The notes: generated from the letters alone by a model not told the origin. DNA of 62,465 nucleotides from an uncultured Prevotella sp. (GCA_900543155.1 UQQN01000001.1:1-62465); one strand, 5' to 3'. Counted from the stretch's first letter, positions 35,697 through 45,074 are shown. Program-made: numbers and translations.

Positions 35697-35987
35697 TTAG
35701 ATATTGCTGTAGAAATCGATTGATTCACCCTCTTTGAGGGTTACGATTGCCTTTTTGAACGCATTGCTACGGCCGCGAACGAGTCCTGCCTTAGTGTAGC
35801 GTGACTTAGTTTTGCCAGCGTACTTGATAGTGTTAACGCTTACTACGTTTACATTGTACAATGCTTCAATTTCTGCCTTAATCTGAAGTTTATTAGCTTC
35901 AGGACGCACTACGAAGCAAAACTGATTCAGCTTCTCAGTGAGGGCGTTTGCCTTCTCAGATACGAGAGGTTTGATAATGTATGCCAT
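35697..35987 (-). CDS. rplW: 50S ribosomal protein L23
   Basis: 96 residues; IIKPLVSEKANALTEKLNQF and ALYNVNVVSVNTIKYAGKTK. Docking site for trigger factor and SRP at the tunnel exit. Confidence 0.97.
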   Translation of the reverse strand: MAYIIKPLVSEKANALTEKLNQFCFVVRPEANKLQIKAEIEALYNVNVVSVNTIKYAGKTKSRYTKAGLVRGRSNAFKKAIVTLKEGESIDFYSNI

Positions 35988-36002
35988 TTTCTGTTGCTAT
36001 TT

Positions 36003-36632
36003 TTACTTGGTTAAGACAGACTCGATCTTTGCAAGAGCACTTTCAGTTACAACCATTGCAGCTGCGTTAAGCACGCCGTAAGTGTTGATGTCTGAGGCGA
36101 TAGCCACCTTAGCACCCTGAAGATTGCGGGCTGACAAATACACGTTTTTATTTGCTTCGGGAAGAACTACGAGCACCTTCTTATCAGAAACCTTAAGATT
36201 GTTAACAATTTCGATGAAAGCCTTAGTCTTCGGAGCTTCAAGGTTGAAGTCTTCTACTACAACGAGTGCGTTTTCTTGAGCCTTGTAGCTAAGAGCACTG
36301 CGACGAGCAAGAGCCTTCATCTTCTTGTTAAGCTTGAAGTCATAGTTACGGGGCTTGGGACCGAATACGCGAGCACCACCTACCAATACAGGCGAGTTGA
36401 TGTCACCACGACGAGCACCGCCACCGCCTTTCTGACGGCCGAGCTTGCGGGTTGAACCGCTCATCTCACTTCTTTCCTTCGACTTAGCTGTACCCTGACG
36501 CTGAGCAGCGAGATACTGCTTCACATCGAGGTAGATAGCGTGGTCGTTCGGCTCAATGCCAAATACACTGTCATTCAGTGTTACCTTGCGGCCGGTATCT
36601 TCACCTTTGATATTGAATACACTAACTTCCAT
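36003..36632 (-). CDS. rplD: 50S ribosomal protein L4
   Basis: 209 residues; [20 protein letters not shown], and the extended tunnel loop [20 protein letters not shown]. In E. coli L4 represses the S10 operon through its leader; a leader is present here upstream of rplC. Confidence 0.98.
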   Translation of the reverse strand: MEVSVFNIKGEDTGRKVTLNDSVFGIEPNDHAIYLDVKQYLAAQRQGTAKSKERSEMSGSTRKLGRQKGGGGARRGDINSPVLVGGARVFGPKPRNYDFKLNKKMKALARRSALSYKAQENALVVVEDFNLEAPKTKAFIEIVNNLKVSDKKVLVVLPEANKNVYLSARNLQGAKVAIASDINTYGVLNAAAMVVTESALAKIESVLTK

Positions 36633-36635
36633 TGC

Positions 36636-37253
36636 TTACTTCTCGATAATTACGATTGAACCTTTGCAACCGGGAACAGAACCCTTAATGAGGAGCAGGT
36701 TGTGTTCGGGGATTACCTTTAACACTTTCAAGTTTTGCGTAGTTACGCGGTCGCCACCCATTTGGCCACCCATGCGCATACCCTTGAACACTTTGGCGGG
36801 GTAAGAACAAGCGCCGATAGAACCCGGCTTACGCAAACGGTCGTCCTGACCGTGAGTGCTCTGACCTACACCACCGAAACCATGACGCTTCACAACGCCT
36901 TGGAAGCCCTTACCCTTAGAAGTACCAACTACGTCTACATACTTAGCGTCGTTGAAAAGTTCCACGGTAAGCGTGTCACCCAGGTTCAACTCTTGATCGA
37001 AGCCCTTGAACTCGGCCAAATGACGTTTGGGGGTAACACCAGCCTTCTTAAAGTGGCCCATGAGAGGAGCAGAAGTATTCTTCTCCTTAGCATCTTGGAA
37101 ACCAACCTGTACGGCTGCATAGCCATCTTTCTCGACGGTCTTAATCTGCGTTACCACGCAAGGACCAACTTCGATAACAGTGCATGGTACATTCTGACCC
37201 TCGGCACTGAATACGGATGTCATTCCGATTTTTTTTCCTAATAATCCTGGCAT
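36636..37253 (-). CDS. rplC: 50S ribosomal protein L3
   Basis: 205 residues; [20 protein letters not shown] and [20 protein letters not shown] (central L3 loop). First gene of this operon; the usual upstream neighbour rpsJ is absent, and a promoter with a leader of about 145 bases lies in front. Confidence 0.98.
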   Translation of the reverse strand: MPGLLGKKIGMTSVFSAEGQNVPCTVIEVGPCVVTQIKTVEKDGYAAVQVGFQDAKEKNTSAPLMGHFKKAGVTPKRHLAEFKGFDQELNLGDTLTVELFNDAKYVDVVGTSKGKGFQGVVKRHGFGGVGQSTHGQDDRLRKPGSIGACSYPAKVFKGMRMGGQMGGDRVTTQNLKVLKVIPEHNLLLIKGSVPGCKGSIVIIEK

Positions 37254-37400
37254 TTCAGTCTTATGAAAATAATATGAAAATTGTTTTATGTTCCGTCGCC
37301 CAAATTTACTACAGTAGACTCGGGTCGGAGGGTTATTACTAACCTGGGAGCACTTACCCCCTCAAAACAAAGCAGGTTTCGAATGTTTCCTACTTTCGAG
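37254..37400 (-). promoter_or_regulatory. Leader of the rplC operon, possible autoregulatory structure
   Basis: Between the promoter at 37404 and the rplC ATG runs a leader that is much more GC-rich than the flanking spacer, with a small hairpin GGTTA-GTAA-TAACC and several G- and C-runs that can pair (GGGGG, CTCCC, CCGACCC, GGGCGACGG). No protein is encoded. A binding site for an operon r-protein is an inference from position. Confidence 0.45.
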
Positions 37401-37403
37401 ATG

Positions 37404-37434
37404 CAAAATTACTGCTTTTATTTTATATAACAAC
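37404..37434 (-). promoter_or_regulatory. Promoter of the rplC-rplQ operon
   Basis: Minus strand: GTTG (37431-37434), exactly 19 bases, TAATTTTG (37404-37411). Confidence 0.75.
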
Positions 37435-37569
37435 CCCCCTCACTACTCTATTTCGCCATTAGTCGTGTTTTTTATGATTATTTATTTATTTGTATGCTAT
37501 TTTGTAATTTACGTATTTCATTTTCTGTATACTCAAAAATCAAAATCATTTTTTAGGTCTATTATCACA

Positions 37570-37688
37570 AAGAAATTAATGGAGGCATCGTCTCCACGAG
37601 CCTCCATTAACCAACACAAAAACTAAACTAGACTTAACTAAACTATTTAATAGCGTTATCATCACGACAACTTCATGATGCAAATATA
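37570..37688 (-). ncRNA. Candidate small RNA or leader with a 28-codon peptide
   Basis: A TATATTTG box (37681-37688, minus) precedes a ~105-base segment with a hairpin CATCATGA/TCGTGATG and a perfect 11-bp stem TTAATGGAGGC/GCCTCCATTAA at 37576-37610. Within it an ATG at 37662 opens 28 codons (MITLLNSLVK..., hydrophobic, ending inside the final stem at 37576). It could be an sRNA, an attenuator peptide, or only part of the aroC 3' region. Nothing else is visible in 37435-37569, which is AT-rich. Confidence 0.35.
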
Positions 37689-37746
37689 TAACATCTAAAC
37701 TGAAAAATCAAGATTTTGACAAGAAAAGTTTGCAAAAATCCGATTT

Positions 37747-38823
37747 TTAACACTTATGTATGTTATTAAGCATAAAATTATCGAGAATAACCATCGCAGC
37801 CATGGCCTCAACGATGGGTACGGCACGAGGCAACACACATGGATCATGTCGACCACGAGCTTTCAATACCACCGCCTTTCCGTCTTTATTTACAGTGTTT
37901 TGTTCGCGCAATAAAGTAGCTACAGGTTTAAAAGCTACACGGAAATAAATATCTTGTCCATTGCTCAATCCACCTTGAATACCTCCACTATGATTGGTAA
38001 GTGTGCGAATACCATTCTCTGCTCCAGACACGAAGACATCGTTTTGCTCACTACCACGTGCTGTAACACCGGCAAACCCCTCACCATATTCAAAGCCCTT
38101 CACCGCATTAATGCCTAACATGGCAGCACCTAATTGCGCATGTAGTTTATCGAATACAGGTTCACCTAGACCTACGGGGCAACCTTCAATTACCCCCGTT
38201 ATAATGCCCCCTATCGTATCGCCGTCTGCTTTCACTTCCTCAATAAGCCTTGCCATTTCTTCTGCCTTCTTAGGGTCTGGACAACGTACGGGGTTCTTTT
38301 CTATTTCATCGAAATTGTAATCTTTATACCCGCCCTCAAGCGCAATATTACCCACTTGCGAGGTATAAGCAGTAATACGTATGCATTTTTGTCGGAGTAC
38401 CATTTTAGCAAAAGCACCTCCTACCACACGTGCAATCGTTTCACGTGCCGAAGTGCGTCCCCCACCCCTATGGTCGCGAATACCATATTTTGTTTGGTAC
38501 GTAAAGTCTGCATGAGATGGGCGATACACATCCCGCATATTGTCGTAGTCGTTTGAATGCTGATTTTCATTACGCACTAAAAAACCAATAGGACAACCCG
38601 TTGTTTTGCCCTCAAACACTCCAGAGAGGATTTCTACCTTATCGCCCTCCTTGCGTGCTGTGGTCAATGCACTCTGTCCTGGTTTACGGCGGTCGAGTTC
38701 TGCTTGTAAAAACTCCATATCTACTTCAATACCAGCAGGCATCCCATCTATTACACCACCGATGCCAGCACCATGACTCTCACCAAAAGTTGTGAGTTTG
38801 TATATCTGTCCAAAAGTATTCAT
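37747..38823 (-). CDS. aroC: Chorismate synthase
   Basis: 358 residues, usual length. [20 protein letters not shown] at the N-terminus, [20 protein letters not shown] and [19 protein letters not shown], then [20 protein letters not shown], all family signatures for the FMN-dependent enzyme that removes phosphate from EPSP to give chorismate. Last step of the shikimate pathway. No other aro gene is adjacent. Confidence 0.97.
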   Translation of the reverse strand: MNTFGQIYKLTTFGESHGAGIGGVIDGMPAGIEVDMEFLQAELDRRKPGQSALTTARKEGDKVEILSGVFEGKTTGCPIGFLVRNENQHSNDYDNMRDVYRPSHADFTYQTKYGIRDHRGGGRTSARETIARVVGGAFAKMVLRQKCIRITAYTSQVGNIALEGGYKDYNFDEIEKNPVRCPDPKKAEEMARLIEEVKADGDTIGGIITGVIEGCPVGLGEPVFDKLHAQLGAAMLGINAVKGFEYGEGFAGVTARGSEQNDVFVSGAENGIRTLTNHSGGIQGGLSNGQDIYFRVAFKPVATLLREQNTVNKDGKAVVLKARGRHDPCVLPRAVPIVEAMAAMVILDNFMLNNIHKC

Positions 38824-38876
38824 AGAATATGTATTAGTTTAGTCAAGTTATTCATGTAACATACGTTGAATAAAAG

Positions 38877-38933
38877 AAAGTTGGCAAAATGCCCACACCT
38901 ATATATAAAGGAGTAAAACCGCATTTGCCAACT
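38877..38933 (-). terminator. Terminator of slyD-like gene
   Basis: AGTTGGCAAAATGC pairs with GCATTTGCCAACT across a larger loop; on the minus strand it is followed by TTCTTTT. Confidence 0.65.
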
Positions 38934-38951
38934 CTGTAGTAATTGTTCTTA

Positions 38952-39605
38952 TCAATGATTATGGCAGCAACCTTCGCCATGACCATGACCACCGCCATGT
39001 CCACCGCAGCAGCCTTCGCCATGACCATGCCCCTCGCCATGACCACCACAGCAACCTTCGCCATCGCCATGACCATGGCAACCACCTTCACAGTCGCCAC
39101 CACAGTTACAACCACCACCCATTGCATTCACGAAGTTCTGAATTTCTTCGTTCGAGGCCTCGCGCATAGTAACAACTTCACCCTTAAAGTGAAGATCTTT
39201 ACCTGCGAGTGGATGGTTAAGGTCTACAATCACTGTTGCATCCTTTACTTCGAGTACCAAGGCATGAAAACGCTGACCATCAGCATTCATCAAAGGCACA
39301 ACAGCACCTGGATAAATCATTTCTGTGTCGAACTTACCATTTACAGTGAAAATTTCTTTTTGGAGTTCAAGCACGCGTTCTTCCTCGTAATCGCCATAAG
39401 CATTAGGAAGAACGAAGTCGAATTTGTCGCCTTCAGCCAATTTCAAAATTTCTTCTTCGAAAGTATCGAGTGCCACACCCATTCCCGAGATAAATTGGAA
39501 AGGATGTTCTACCGGAGCTTTTTCTACGAGTTCGTGAATGCCCTTTTCATTGTCGGTAAAGAGTTCGTATGCCACAGTGACATACTTGTGGAGATTTTGT
39601 CCCAT
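38952..39605 (-). CDS. slyD: FKBP-type peptidyl-prolyl isomerase, SlyD-like, with metal-binding tail
   Basis: 217 residues. Residues 1-~165 match SlyD: FKBP strands, inserted flap, and PLAGKDLHFKGEVVTMREAS near the end. The last ~50 residues are almost only Gly, His, Cys, Glu and Asp, in repeats such as GEGCCGGHGEGHGHGEGCCG, expected to bind nickel, zinc or copper. The isomerase domain has IF-type FQFISGMGVALDTFEEEI. Likely roles are folding catalyst plus metal storage or delivery. It is followed by a terminator and lies 63 bases behind dnaX. Confidence 0.92.
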   Translation of the reverse strand: MGQNLHKYVTVAYELFTDNEKGIHELVEKAPVEHPFQFISGMGVALDTFEEEILKLAEGDKFDFVLPNAYGDYEEERVLELQKEIFTVNGKFDTEMIYPGAVVPLMNADGQRFHALVLEVKDATVIVDLNHPLAGKDLHFKGEVVTMREASNEEIQNFVNAMGGGCNCGGDCEGGCHGHGDGEGCCGGHGEGHGHGEGCCGGHGGGHGHGEGCCHNH

Positions 39606-39668
39606 TGCGATATTTTTCAGTTTTTATTTGATTATCTATTTTTATTTGCGCTACACAATTTCTTACTA

Positions 39669-41546
39669 TTAAGCCAACTCAAGGTCGAGTTCTTTGCGTA
39701 GCATGTCAAGGTCTGGCCAACGTTGCAACATTTCTCTAAACTTTTCTACACGGCTAAATGCACGTTTGGGTGCATCGTCAGCCACAATTTCGAACTTCAG
39801 AGTAATATAATCGTTTCGCAGTTGTGTGCGTAGGTAGTTCATCAGCGAAATCTGCTCTTGTCGCATAGTCTGCTCCACCAATTCGTTCTCTACCACCGCC
39901 GTAACCTCCCAATTTTCAGTGTTCAGTTTCAACGCCATACCCTTCATGCGTCCCATCGTAGCACGCTTATCATTGGGCAGCTGCTGTGCATAACGGAACC
40001 AATAGTAAGTCAGTCGGTCTTCGTTAAACATATTACAGAGCTTTCGTATGGGTTGTGAAGCAGCAGTCGTAGTTGTAGCGACCTGTGTATTCACTGATTG
40101 CTGAGGAGCATTTTTAGTCAGGATATTAGCCTGCATTTGTCGCAACGACATAGTGTGTGCTGGACGCTGACGATATTGTGTCGAGCGCGAAGCCGCAGCA
40201 TTTAGTGCAGAGAGCGTGCCCTGACTCATTCCACCTACCGCAGCACCAACAGATTGTGCAGTCGGGTTGGTAGCAGGAGTTTTTGCTGAAGGCATTTGAG
40301 CAGTTTGTGCTATAGGCGTTGTCTGTGTCACAGAAGTTGATGCTGCAACTGCCGTTCTTTGTGCAGCGGGTGCCGGTGCGGCGGCTGCCAAATGTTGAAA
40401 TATGGGTTTAAGTCGTCGCGTAGGGCGACGCCCACAACTTGCATCATCATCGCCCGTGGCTGCTTGTGCCACCTCTATCAAGGTGAGTTCCACCAGCAAA
40501 CGTTTATTTCGGGCACCGTTGTAGTGCATATCGCAATCATTGCAAAGTTTCAATGCACGATACAACAGTTTGGGTTCGCACCGTTTAGCCTGTTCATGAT
40601 AGCGTTGTCGCACTTGGTCACTCACATCGAGCAGTGGCAAAGTTTGTTCGTCGCGACTCATTAATAGATTGCGAAAGTGCGATGCCAATCCGCCAATAAA
40701 GTAATTGGCTTCAAATCCCTTCGACAGAATATGATTCAATTTTGCCATAGCCTTAGGCACATCGCCACTCAGCAATGTGTCGGTCATGCCAAAATATTCG
40801 TCATAATCAAGCACATTAAGGTCTTCAATTACCTTTTGATAGGTAATATTTCCCTCACAATAGCTCGTCACCTGGTCGAAAATAGAGAGCGCATCGCGCA
40901 TACCGCCATCGGCTTTTTCGGCAATTACATGCAGAGCCTCAGGTTCGTAGGTTATGCCTTCTTTTCCTGCCACATACTCTAAGTGCCTAACAGTGTCTGC
41001 CACCGTTATACGTGAGAAGTCGTAGATTTGACAACGGCTCAAGATGGTAGGCAGAATCACATTCTTCTCGGTTGTTGCTAATACGAAGATGGCATGTGCG
41101 GGCGGTTCTTCCAAGGTTTTCAAAAAAGCATTGAAAGCCGCTTTCGACAACATGTGCACCTCATCGATGATAAACACCTTGTATTTACCAATCTGTGGTG
41201 GAATCTGCACTTGTTCTATCAATCCGCGAATATCCTCAACACCATTGTTTGATGCAGCATCAAGTTCGTGGATGTTATAAGAGCGTTGTTCGTTAAAGGC
41301 ACGGCAACTTTCGCACTCGTTACATGCTTCACCATCGGCTGTTGGCGAAAGACAGTTTATGGTTTTTGCAAAAATACGCGCACACGTTGTTTTGCCCACA
41401 CCGCGTGGCCCGCAAAACAAGTAGGCATGTGCCAACTTGCCTTGTGCTATGGCATTCTTCAGCGTTGTGGTCAGCGCATGCTGTCCCACCACGCTATCAA
41501 AGTTCATGGGACGGTATTTTCGTGCTGATACAATATAGTTGCTCAT
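39669..41546 (-). CDS. dnaX: DNA polymerase III subunit gamma/tau
   Basis: 625 residues. AAA+ clamp-loader module: YRPMNFDSVVGQHAL, Walker A GPRGVGKTTC at about 45-54, four-Cys zinc module CLSPTADGEACNECESC, Walker B FIIDEVHML and sensor ATTEKN. Domain III follows to ~370. Residues ~385-500 are a low-complexity Ala/Thr/Gln linker, and the end is a tau-type C-terminal domain. I saw no obvious A-rich slippery site, so only the long form is predicted. A TACCTTTG box stands at 41570-41577 on the minus strand, leader about 20 bases. Confidence 0.96.
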   Translation of the reverse strand: MSNYIVSARKYRPMNFDSVVGQHALTTTLKNAIAQGKLAHAYLFCGPRGVGKTTCARIFAKTINCLSPTADGEACNECESCRAFNEQRSYNIHELDAASNNGVEDIRGLIEQVQIPPQIGKYKVFIIDEVHMLSKAAFNAFLKTLEEPPAHAIFVLATTEKNVILPTILSRCQIYDFSRITVADTVRHLEYVAGKEGITYEPEALHVIAEKADGGMRDALSIFDQVTSYCEGNITYQKVIEDLNVLDYDEYFGMTDTLLSGDVPKAMAKLNHILSKGFEANYFIGGLASHFRNLLMSRDEQTLPLLDVSDQVRQRYHEQAKRCEPKLLYRALKLCNDCDMHYNGARNKRLLVELTLIEVAQAATGDDDASCGRRPTRRLKPIFQHLAAAAPAPAAQRTAVAASTSVTQTTPIAQTAQMPSAKTPATNPTAQSVGAAVGGMSQGTLSALNAAASRSTQYRQRPAHTMSLRQMQANILTKNAPQQSVNTQVATTTTAASQPIRKLCNMFNEDRLTYYWFRYAQQLPNDKRATMGRMKGMALKLNTENWEVTAVVENELVEQTMRQEQISLMNYLRTQLRNDYITLKFEIVADDAPKRAFSRVEKFREMLQRWPDLDMLRKELDLELA

Positions 41547-41569
41547 TCTTTTTAAAACAATGTTATGGG

Positions 41570-41577
41570 CAAAGGTA
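41570..41577 (-). promoter_or_regulatory. -7 box TACCTTTG of dnaX
   Basis: Minus-strand TACCTTTG about 25 bases upstream of the dnaX ATG; no TTTG at -33. Confidence 0.55.
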
Positions 41578-41661
41578 ATGTTTTTTTTTGGCTCATGGGG
41601 TATGTAGAGGCAAAAAAGCGTATAGCAACTCTTAAAACTGCAAAGCCGATGCCCTACTACA

Positions 41662-41706
41662 CAAAAAGTCAGGTATGCAAAAAGGTAAAAACCTCAATAC
41701 ATACCT
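41662..41706 (-). terminator. Terminator of the SGNH hydrolase gene
   Basis: AGGTATG (41671-41677) pairs with CATACCT (41700-41706), with an inner AAGGT/ACCT stem; followed on the minus strand by ACTTTTTG. Confidence 0.7.
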
Positions 41707-41733
41707 AACTTATTTTGAAATAGCCTATGTGAT

Positions 41734-44349
41734 TTACTTAATCACTTTCTTTCCGTTGATAATAAGCACACCCTTTGTTGCGTTCTTTACACGACGACCA
41801 CTCAAATCGTAAATCACCGTGGGTTGGTTCTTAGTGGTGGGCTGCACTGTAGCAATGCTTGTAGGTGGCACATATCCCACCTTCTGCACTGTAACCTTAA
41901 AGTCGCGAGCTATAACGCCCTTATTCTTTGCTAATTCGCCAGCTACCGTCAGTTTTACACTGTTATCTTTCAAACCATTGAACTGCAACAACTTAGATTC
42001 TTTTGCAGGAAGTGTTTGGGCTTCTTTACCTACAGTTATCTGTAAATCTCCCTCAGCAGGAGCATAAGCTTCGCCCTTCATTGAAACTGCAGTAATTTCG
42101 TAACCAGATGTTACACTAAGCGTATAGTCTACCGACTTAGCAGCGCCTGTTAGCAAAGTAAGCGATACATTATCTGTTTTATCAATCCAAATGTTATTAG
42201 GACCGATAGCTAACTTCAACTGCGGTGCCGTGCGAGTGCTTGTCCATACAGAACCATATCGAATTCCATTATTAGTTCCACCATTCATGGTGCCCGATGA
42301 CATAGATATTTCAAAATCACCCACCAAGAACTGCTCTGGTTCTTCTTCAACTGCGGGTGCATCTACAATGGTAAACTGACAACCTGCATCTGCACGATCC
42401 TGACCATTTTTCCCTGCACTCCAGTTATAAATTTTATAACCTTGTCCACTTTGAGTTTGATTAAGCTCTACATCATCGCTCGAGATAATAAATGTACCAA
42501 TAGCGTTTGAGTAGCTCAATGTCCAACCCTTAGCAGGCTTAGTTGCAGTTGTTTTAATAGCATTATTATAGGCAGAAGCTGGGTTGATATATGTTCCATC
42601 AGCACGATTCACGATATCCCATGTATTGTCGGTGCGTGCTACAAACTTCCACATAGATTTAGCATAAGCCGTTTTGGTATCACCCATAAGTATTTCACCA
42701 TCACCATATGAAGTAGCAAATCTGTTCTCACGATTAGGTGTATAAAGCTGATACCAATGTTCTTCCTTGTCGGTTGAGAGTGTAGGCTTAATGATGTTGG
42801 GCAAAACTTTGTTTACCAATTCAGCATACGACCCACCCTTTTGCTTGAGTTCTTCGTTTGTAGCAGACTCTTTTGCTAAGAGTTCATAACCCTGTTTAAT
42901 GCCCTCAGTAAGTGGAGTTACATCTGCTGCCAAATACTGACCGACGTTAGTGCCTACGGGGAATTTTTCAGCTGTAGCAATGGCATTATACAAAGTATTG
43001 CGTGCATCGAATGTAGCAATACCTTCCGCTGCCTCCTCGTCGGTTGTGGGAGTTACACCATCCTCAGTGCCTATTGCATTTGCCATTGCCTGAGAGAGTT
43101 TGGCATAGCCCAAACCCGACATATAGCGAGCACCCGAGAAGTTGGGGAAATAAGCATCCTTTATTGCGCCATTGTCACCCACCAACAGAGTATATGAATC
43201 TGCGCAATAGGTTACATTCTGCATTTCGGCAGCCATTGCCTGTAGCTTTTCGTTGAAAGGAATGGTGCGATTTTTGTTAACATCTGCATTGTCTGAGGGA
43301 ATAACTGCCATCAAACGAATTGCTGTGTTAGGTGCCAACTCACGAACTTTGTTCACAAATGCTTTATAGCTTTCAACTATCGCATCTACAGTCTTCGAAC
43401 CATTACCTGTATTGTTAATTTCGTTATATCCCAACACCAGGCAAACCATTTTAGGTTCTGCATTATCGCTGCGTCCTTTAAAGATGCTTTGCAACATTTT
43501 TTGCAGGGTGCCAAGGTCGTTCGACTTATATCCCCAACTTGTACCGCGCTGTTTCACATGGTTAGAATGGAGCAATTCGTGCCAATCGTTACCATCTTCG
43601 CCAAGAATCAGAATATCATTTGCCTTGATGGGCAAAGCATTGAAATAAGTGGTACGCATACCAGCGATACCGCCATTACCACCATTCACGTCTTGAGCAT
43701 CAGCAGGATAGACACAATCACTACCCACGTATTGGGCAATTTTATTACACCAAGTGCGATAACCACTCATGGTAAGGTGTGTGCCGTCGTACGAGATTTT
43801 CATGTTTGCAATATCAGTCAAATCGTCGTAGAGGTCGATATAGGTAGCACCATATTCTTGGCAAAGTTTTTTGATGCTATCGTTAGTGATGGGGATGTGC
43901 TTTACATCCTTCACACCATTGGTAGTACAAGGCAAGATGCTTTGGAAGTAAATTTCAGTTTCGGGGCTTTCGTTTTTACAACGCTTCAAAGCTGTGCGCA
44001 CACTCTTTGCCACAAAAGCAGGATCGTTCATGCCACGAGTACCCAAGTCGTTTGTACCCATCATGAAGAAGATTTTCTTGGGACGACCTGCGAGGGTTGC
44101 CTCAAGATGTTCGAGCATGATAGGTGTTTCGGCACCATTCACACCGCGATTTACGATATTTGCATTACCAAAGGCTTCCCACCACTCGTGCATATTGGTG
44201 ATGCTATTGCCTAAGAACACAATATTCTCAGATGTGAGTTTATGGGTTTTAAAACTGTCGTAACGATGACGGCGAAAAGGTACGCCTTGTGCTAACACTG
44301 TAGTGGCTAACATGAAAAGACTAAAAAGTGAGAGTAAAGATTTTCTCAT
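41734..44349 (-). CDS. Secreted protein with tandem SGNH hydrolase domains, second one degenerate
   Basis: 871 residues. Signal peptide 1-20. Domain 1 (~40-210) is a complete SGNH/GDSL esterase: LGNSITN with Ser49, GVNGAE, GTND with Asn100, and YDGTHL with Asp188/His191. Domain 2 (~240-430) has the same layout, but LGEDGND puts Asp252 where Ser belongs and the D-x-x-H pair is missing (PNFSGARYMSGLGY); Asn of block III remains (GYNEIN). A ricin-like beta-trefoil segment (~530-680) and a beta-sandwich follow. The end (YDLSGRRV ... KGVLIINGKKVIK) resembles Bacteroidetes type IX secretion signals. Likely an esterase removing acetyl groups from glycans, with domain 2 binding. Confidence 0.87.
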   Translation of the reverse strand: MRKSLLSLFSLFMLATTVLAQGVPFRRHRYDSFKTHKLTSENIVFLGNSITNMHEWWEAFGNANIVNRGVNGAETPIMLEHLEATLAGRPKKIFFMMGTNDLGTRGMNDPAFVAKSVRTALKRCKNESPETEIYFQSILPCTTNGVKDVKHIPITNDSIKKLCQEYGATYIDLYDDLTDIANMKISYDGTHLTMSGYRTWCNKIAQYVGSDCVYPADAQDVNGGNGGIAGMRTTYFNALPIKANDILILGEDGNDWHELLHSNHVKQRGTSWGYKSNDLGTLQKMLQSIFKGRSDNAEPKMVCLVLGYNEINNTGNGSKTVDAIVESYKAFVNKVRELAPNTAIRLMAVIPSDNADVNKNRTIPFNEKLQAMAAEMQNVTYCADSYTLLVGDNGAIKDAYFPNFSGARYMSGLGYAKLSQAMANAIGTEDGVTPTTDEEAAEGIATFDARNTLYNAIATAEKFPVGTNVGQYLAADVTPLTEGIKQGYELLAKESATNEELKQKGGSYAELVNKVLPNIIKPTLSTDKEEHWYQLYTPNRENRFATSYGDGEILMGDTKTAYAKSMWKFVARTDNTWDIVNRADGTYINPASAYNNAIKTTATKPAKGWTLSYSNAIGTFIISSDDVELNQTQSGQGYKIYNWSAGKNGQDRADAGCQFTIVDAPAVEEEPEQFLVGDFEISMSSGTMNGGTNNGIRYGSVWTSTRTAPQLKLAIGPNNIWIDKTDNVSLTLLTGAAKSVDYTLSVTSGYEITAVSMKGEAYAPAEGDLQITVGKEAQTLPAKESKLLQFNGLKDNSVKLTVAGELAKNKGVIARDFKVTVQKVGYVPPTSIATVQPTTKNQPTVIYDLSGRRVKNATKGVLIINGKKVIK

Positions 44350-44383
44350 TGTAGGATAAGATAAGTTGTTAGTTTTTAGACTG

Positions 44384-44391
44384 CAAAATTA
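44384..44391 (-). promoter_or_regulatory. -7 box TAATTTTG of the SGNH gene
   Basis: Minus-strand TAATTTTG about 35 bases upstream of the ATG at 44349; no TTTG at -33. Confidence 0.55.
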
Positions 44392-44533
44392 CGTTTTTTT
44401 ATATGTACTGCCCACGTTATTTATATGTTATAAAACATATTTGAGATTTTATCAGAATATGACTCGACAAGTGTATAGCAAAAATCGATATATTTTTATG
44501 GTTACAAACTCTATTTTTCTCCCTCAGCAAACC

Positions 44534-44610
44534 TTCGGTATGATATCGGAATGACATCGGAATGTTTTTATGATTTCTTCGGGATGATATCAGGATAGTT
44601 TCGGGTCTGA
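44534..44610. repeat. Dispersed 11-bp-periodic GATATC repeat, copy 2
   Basis: 44534-44563 (TTCGGTATGATATCGGAATG onward) is the reverse complement of 18320-18349 with one difference (GATGTC for GATATC). Diverged units (GGGATGATATCAGGAT) continue to about 44610. Confidence 0.8.
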
Positions 44611-44689
44611 TTTTTTGTGTGAATTCAATCTCGCTTTGCTATGAATTTGTTCATTCTCCGTTCTTTTCCATTCGCGAAGCAAGAAACAG

Positions 44690-44854
44690 CTAATTCACAT
44701 AAAATTCAGTACGAAAGCAGAACGAAGGATGAACAGTAATTGTACGTAATAAAACGGAAGATGTATGAAATTCGAACGAAGATATATCTTCATAAACTAC
44801 GTTTCTTGGAATGTTTGGAGTAAAAGGTGTTTGGTGGTAATAGGATTTTTTCAT
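44690..44854 (-). CDS. Candidate 54-residue small protein of unknown function
   Basis: ATG at 44854 opens MKKSYYHQTPFTPNIPRN, 54 codons to TAG at 44690. A TATCTTTG box (44884-44891, minus) with CTTG 20 bases upstream would start transcription about 24 bases before the ATG, as for real genes here. Against it: the segment contains imperfect inverted repeats (TTGTTCATTCTCCG at 44647 and its counterpart near 44725), which can give chance frames, and there is no recognised domain. No gene is otherwise visible between 44350 and 45155. Confidence 0.3.
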   Translation of the reverse strand: MKKSYYHQTPFTPNIPRNVVYEDISSFEFHTSSVLLRTITVHPSFCFRTEFYVN

Positions 44855-44883
44855 GATATTAGTTTCTATTTTTCAGTGTCGAA

Positions 44884-44891
44884 CAAAGATA
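44884..44891 (-). promoter_or_regulatory. -7 box TATCTTTG in the long spacer
   Basis: Minus strand TATCTTTG; CTTG at 44912-44915. About 535 bases from the SGNH gene, so it would drive a long leader, a small gene or a small RNA. Confidence 0.45.
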
Positions 44892-45074
44892 CAAAATTAG
44901 AAGACGAAATGCAAGTTTAGGGAGTTTATTTATGTTGGGACCCGTTTTCAGAAAGTACAATTATGGAGTTTTTCGAAATGGGGAATAAAGTATTCTGTAG
45001 CCTAAAAAAGAGCGCGTGTTTTGACTCCCAAAAGTTCAATGCAATATAAAAAACAATACTACATTTGCAGAACG

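Noticed and set aside
37254..37746. Search for rpsJ in front of rplC
   Set aside because: No frame in any reading resembles S10; the segment is leader plus AT-rich spacer.
44366..44554. 62-codon plus-strand frame in the SGNH upstream region
   Set aside because: Lies over the SGNH promoter and the GATATC repeat, low-complexity content, no promoter on the plus strand.
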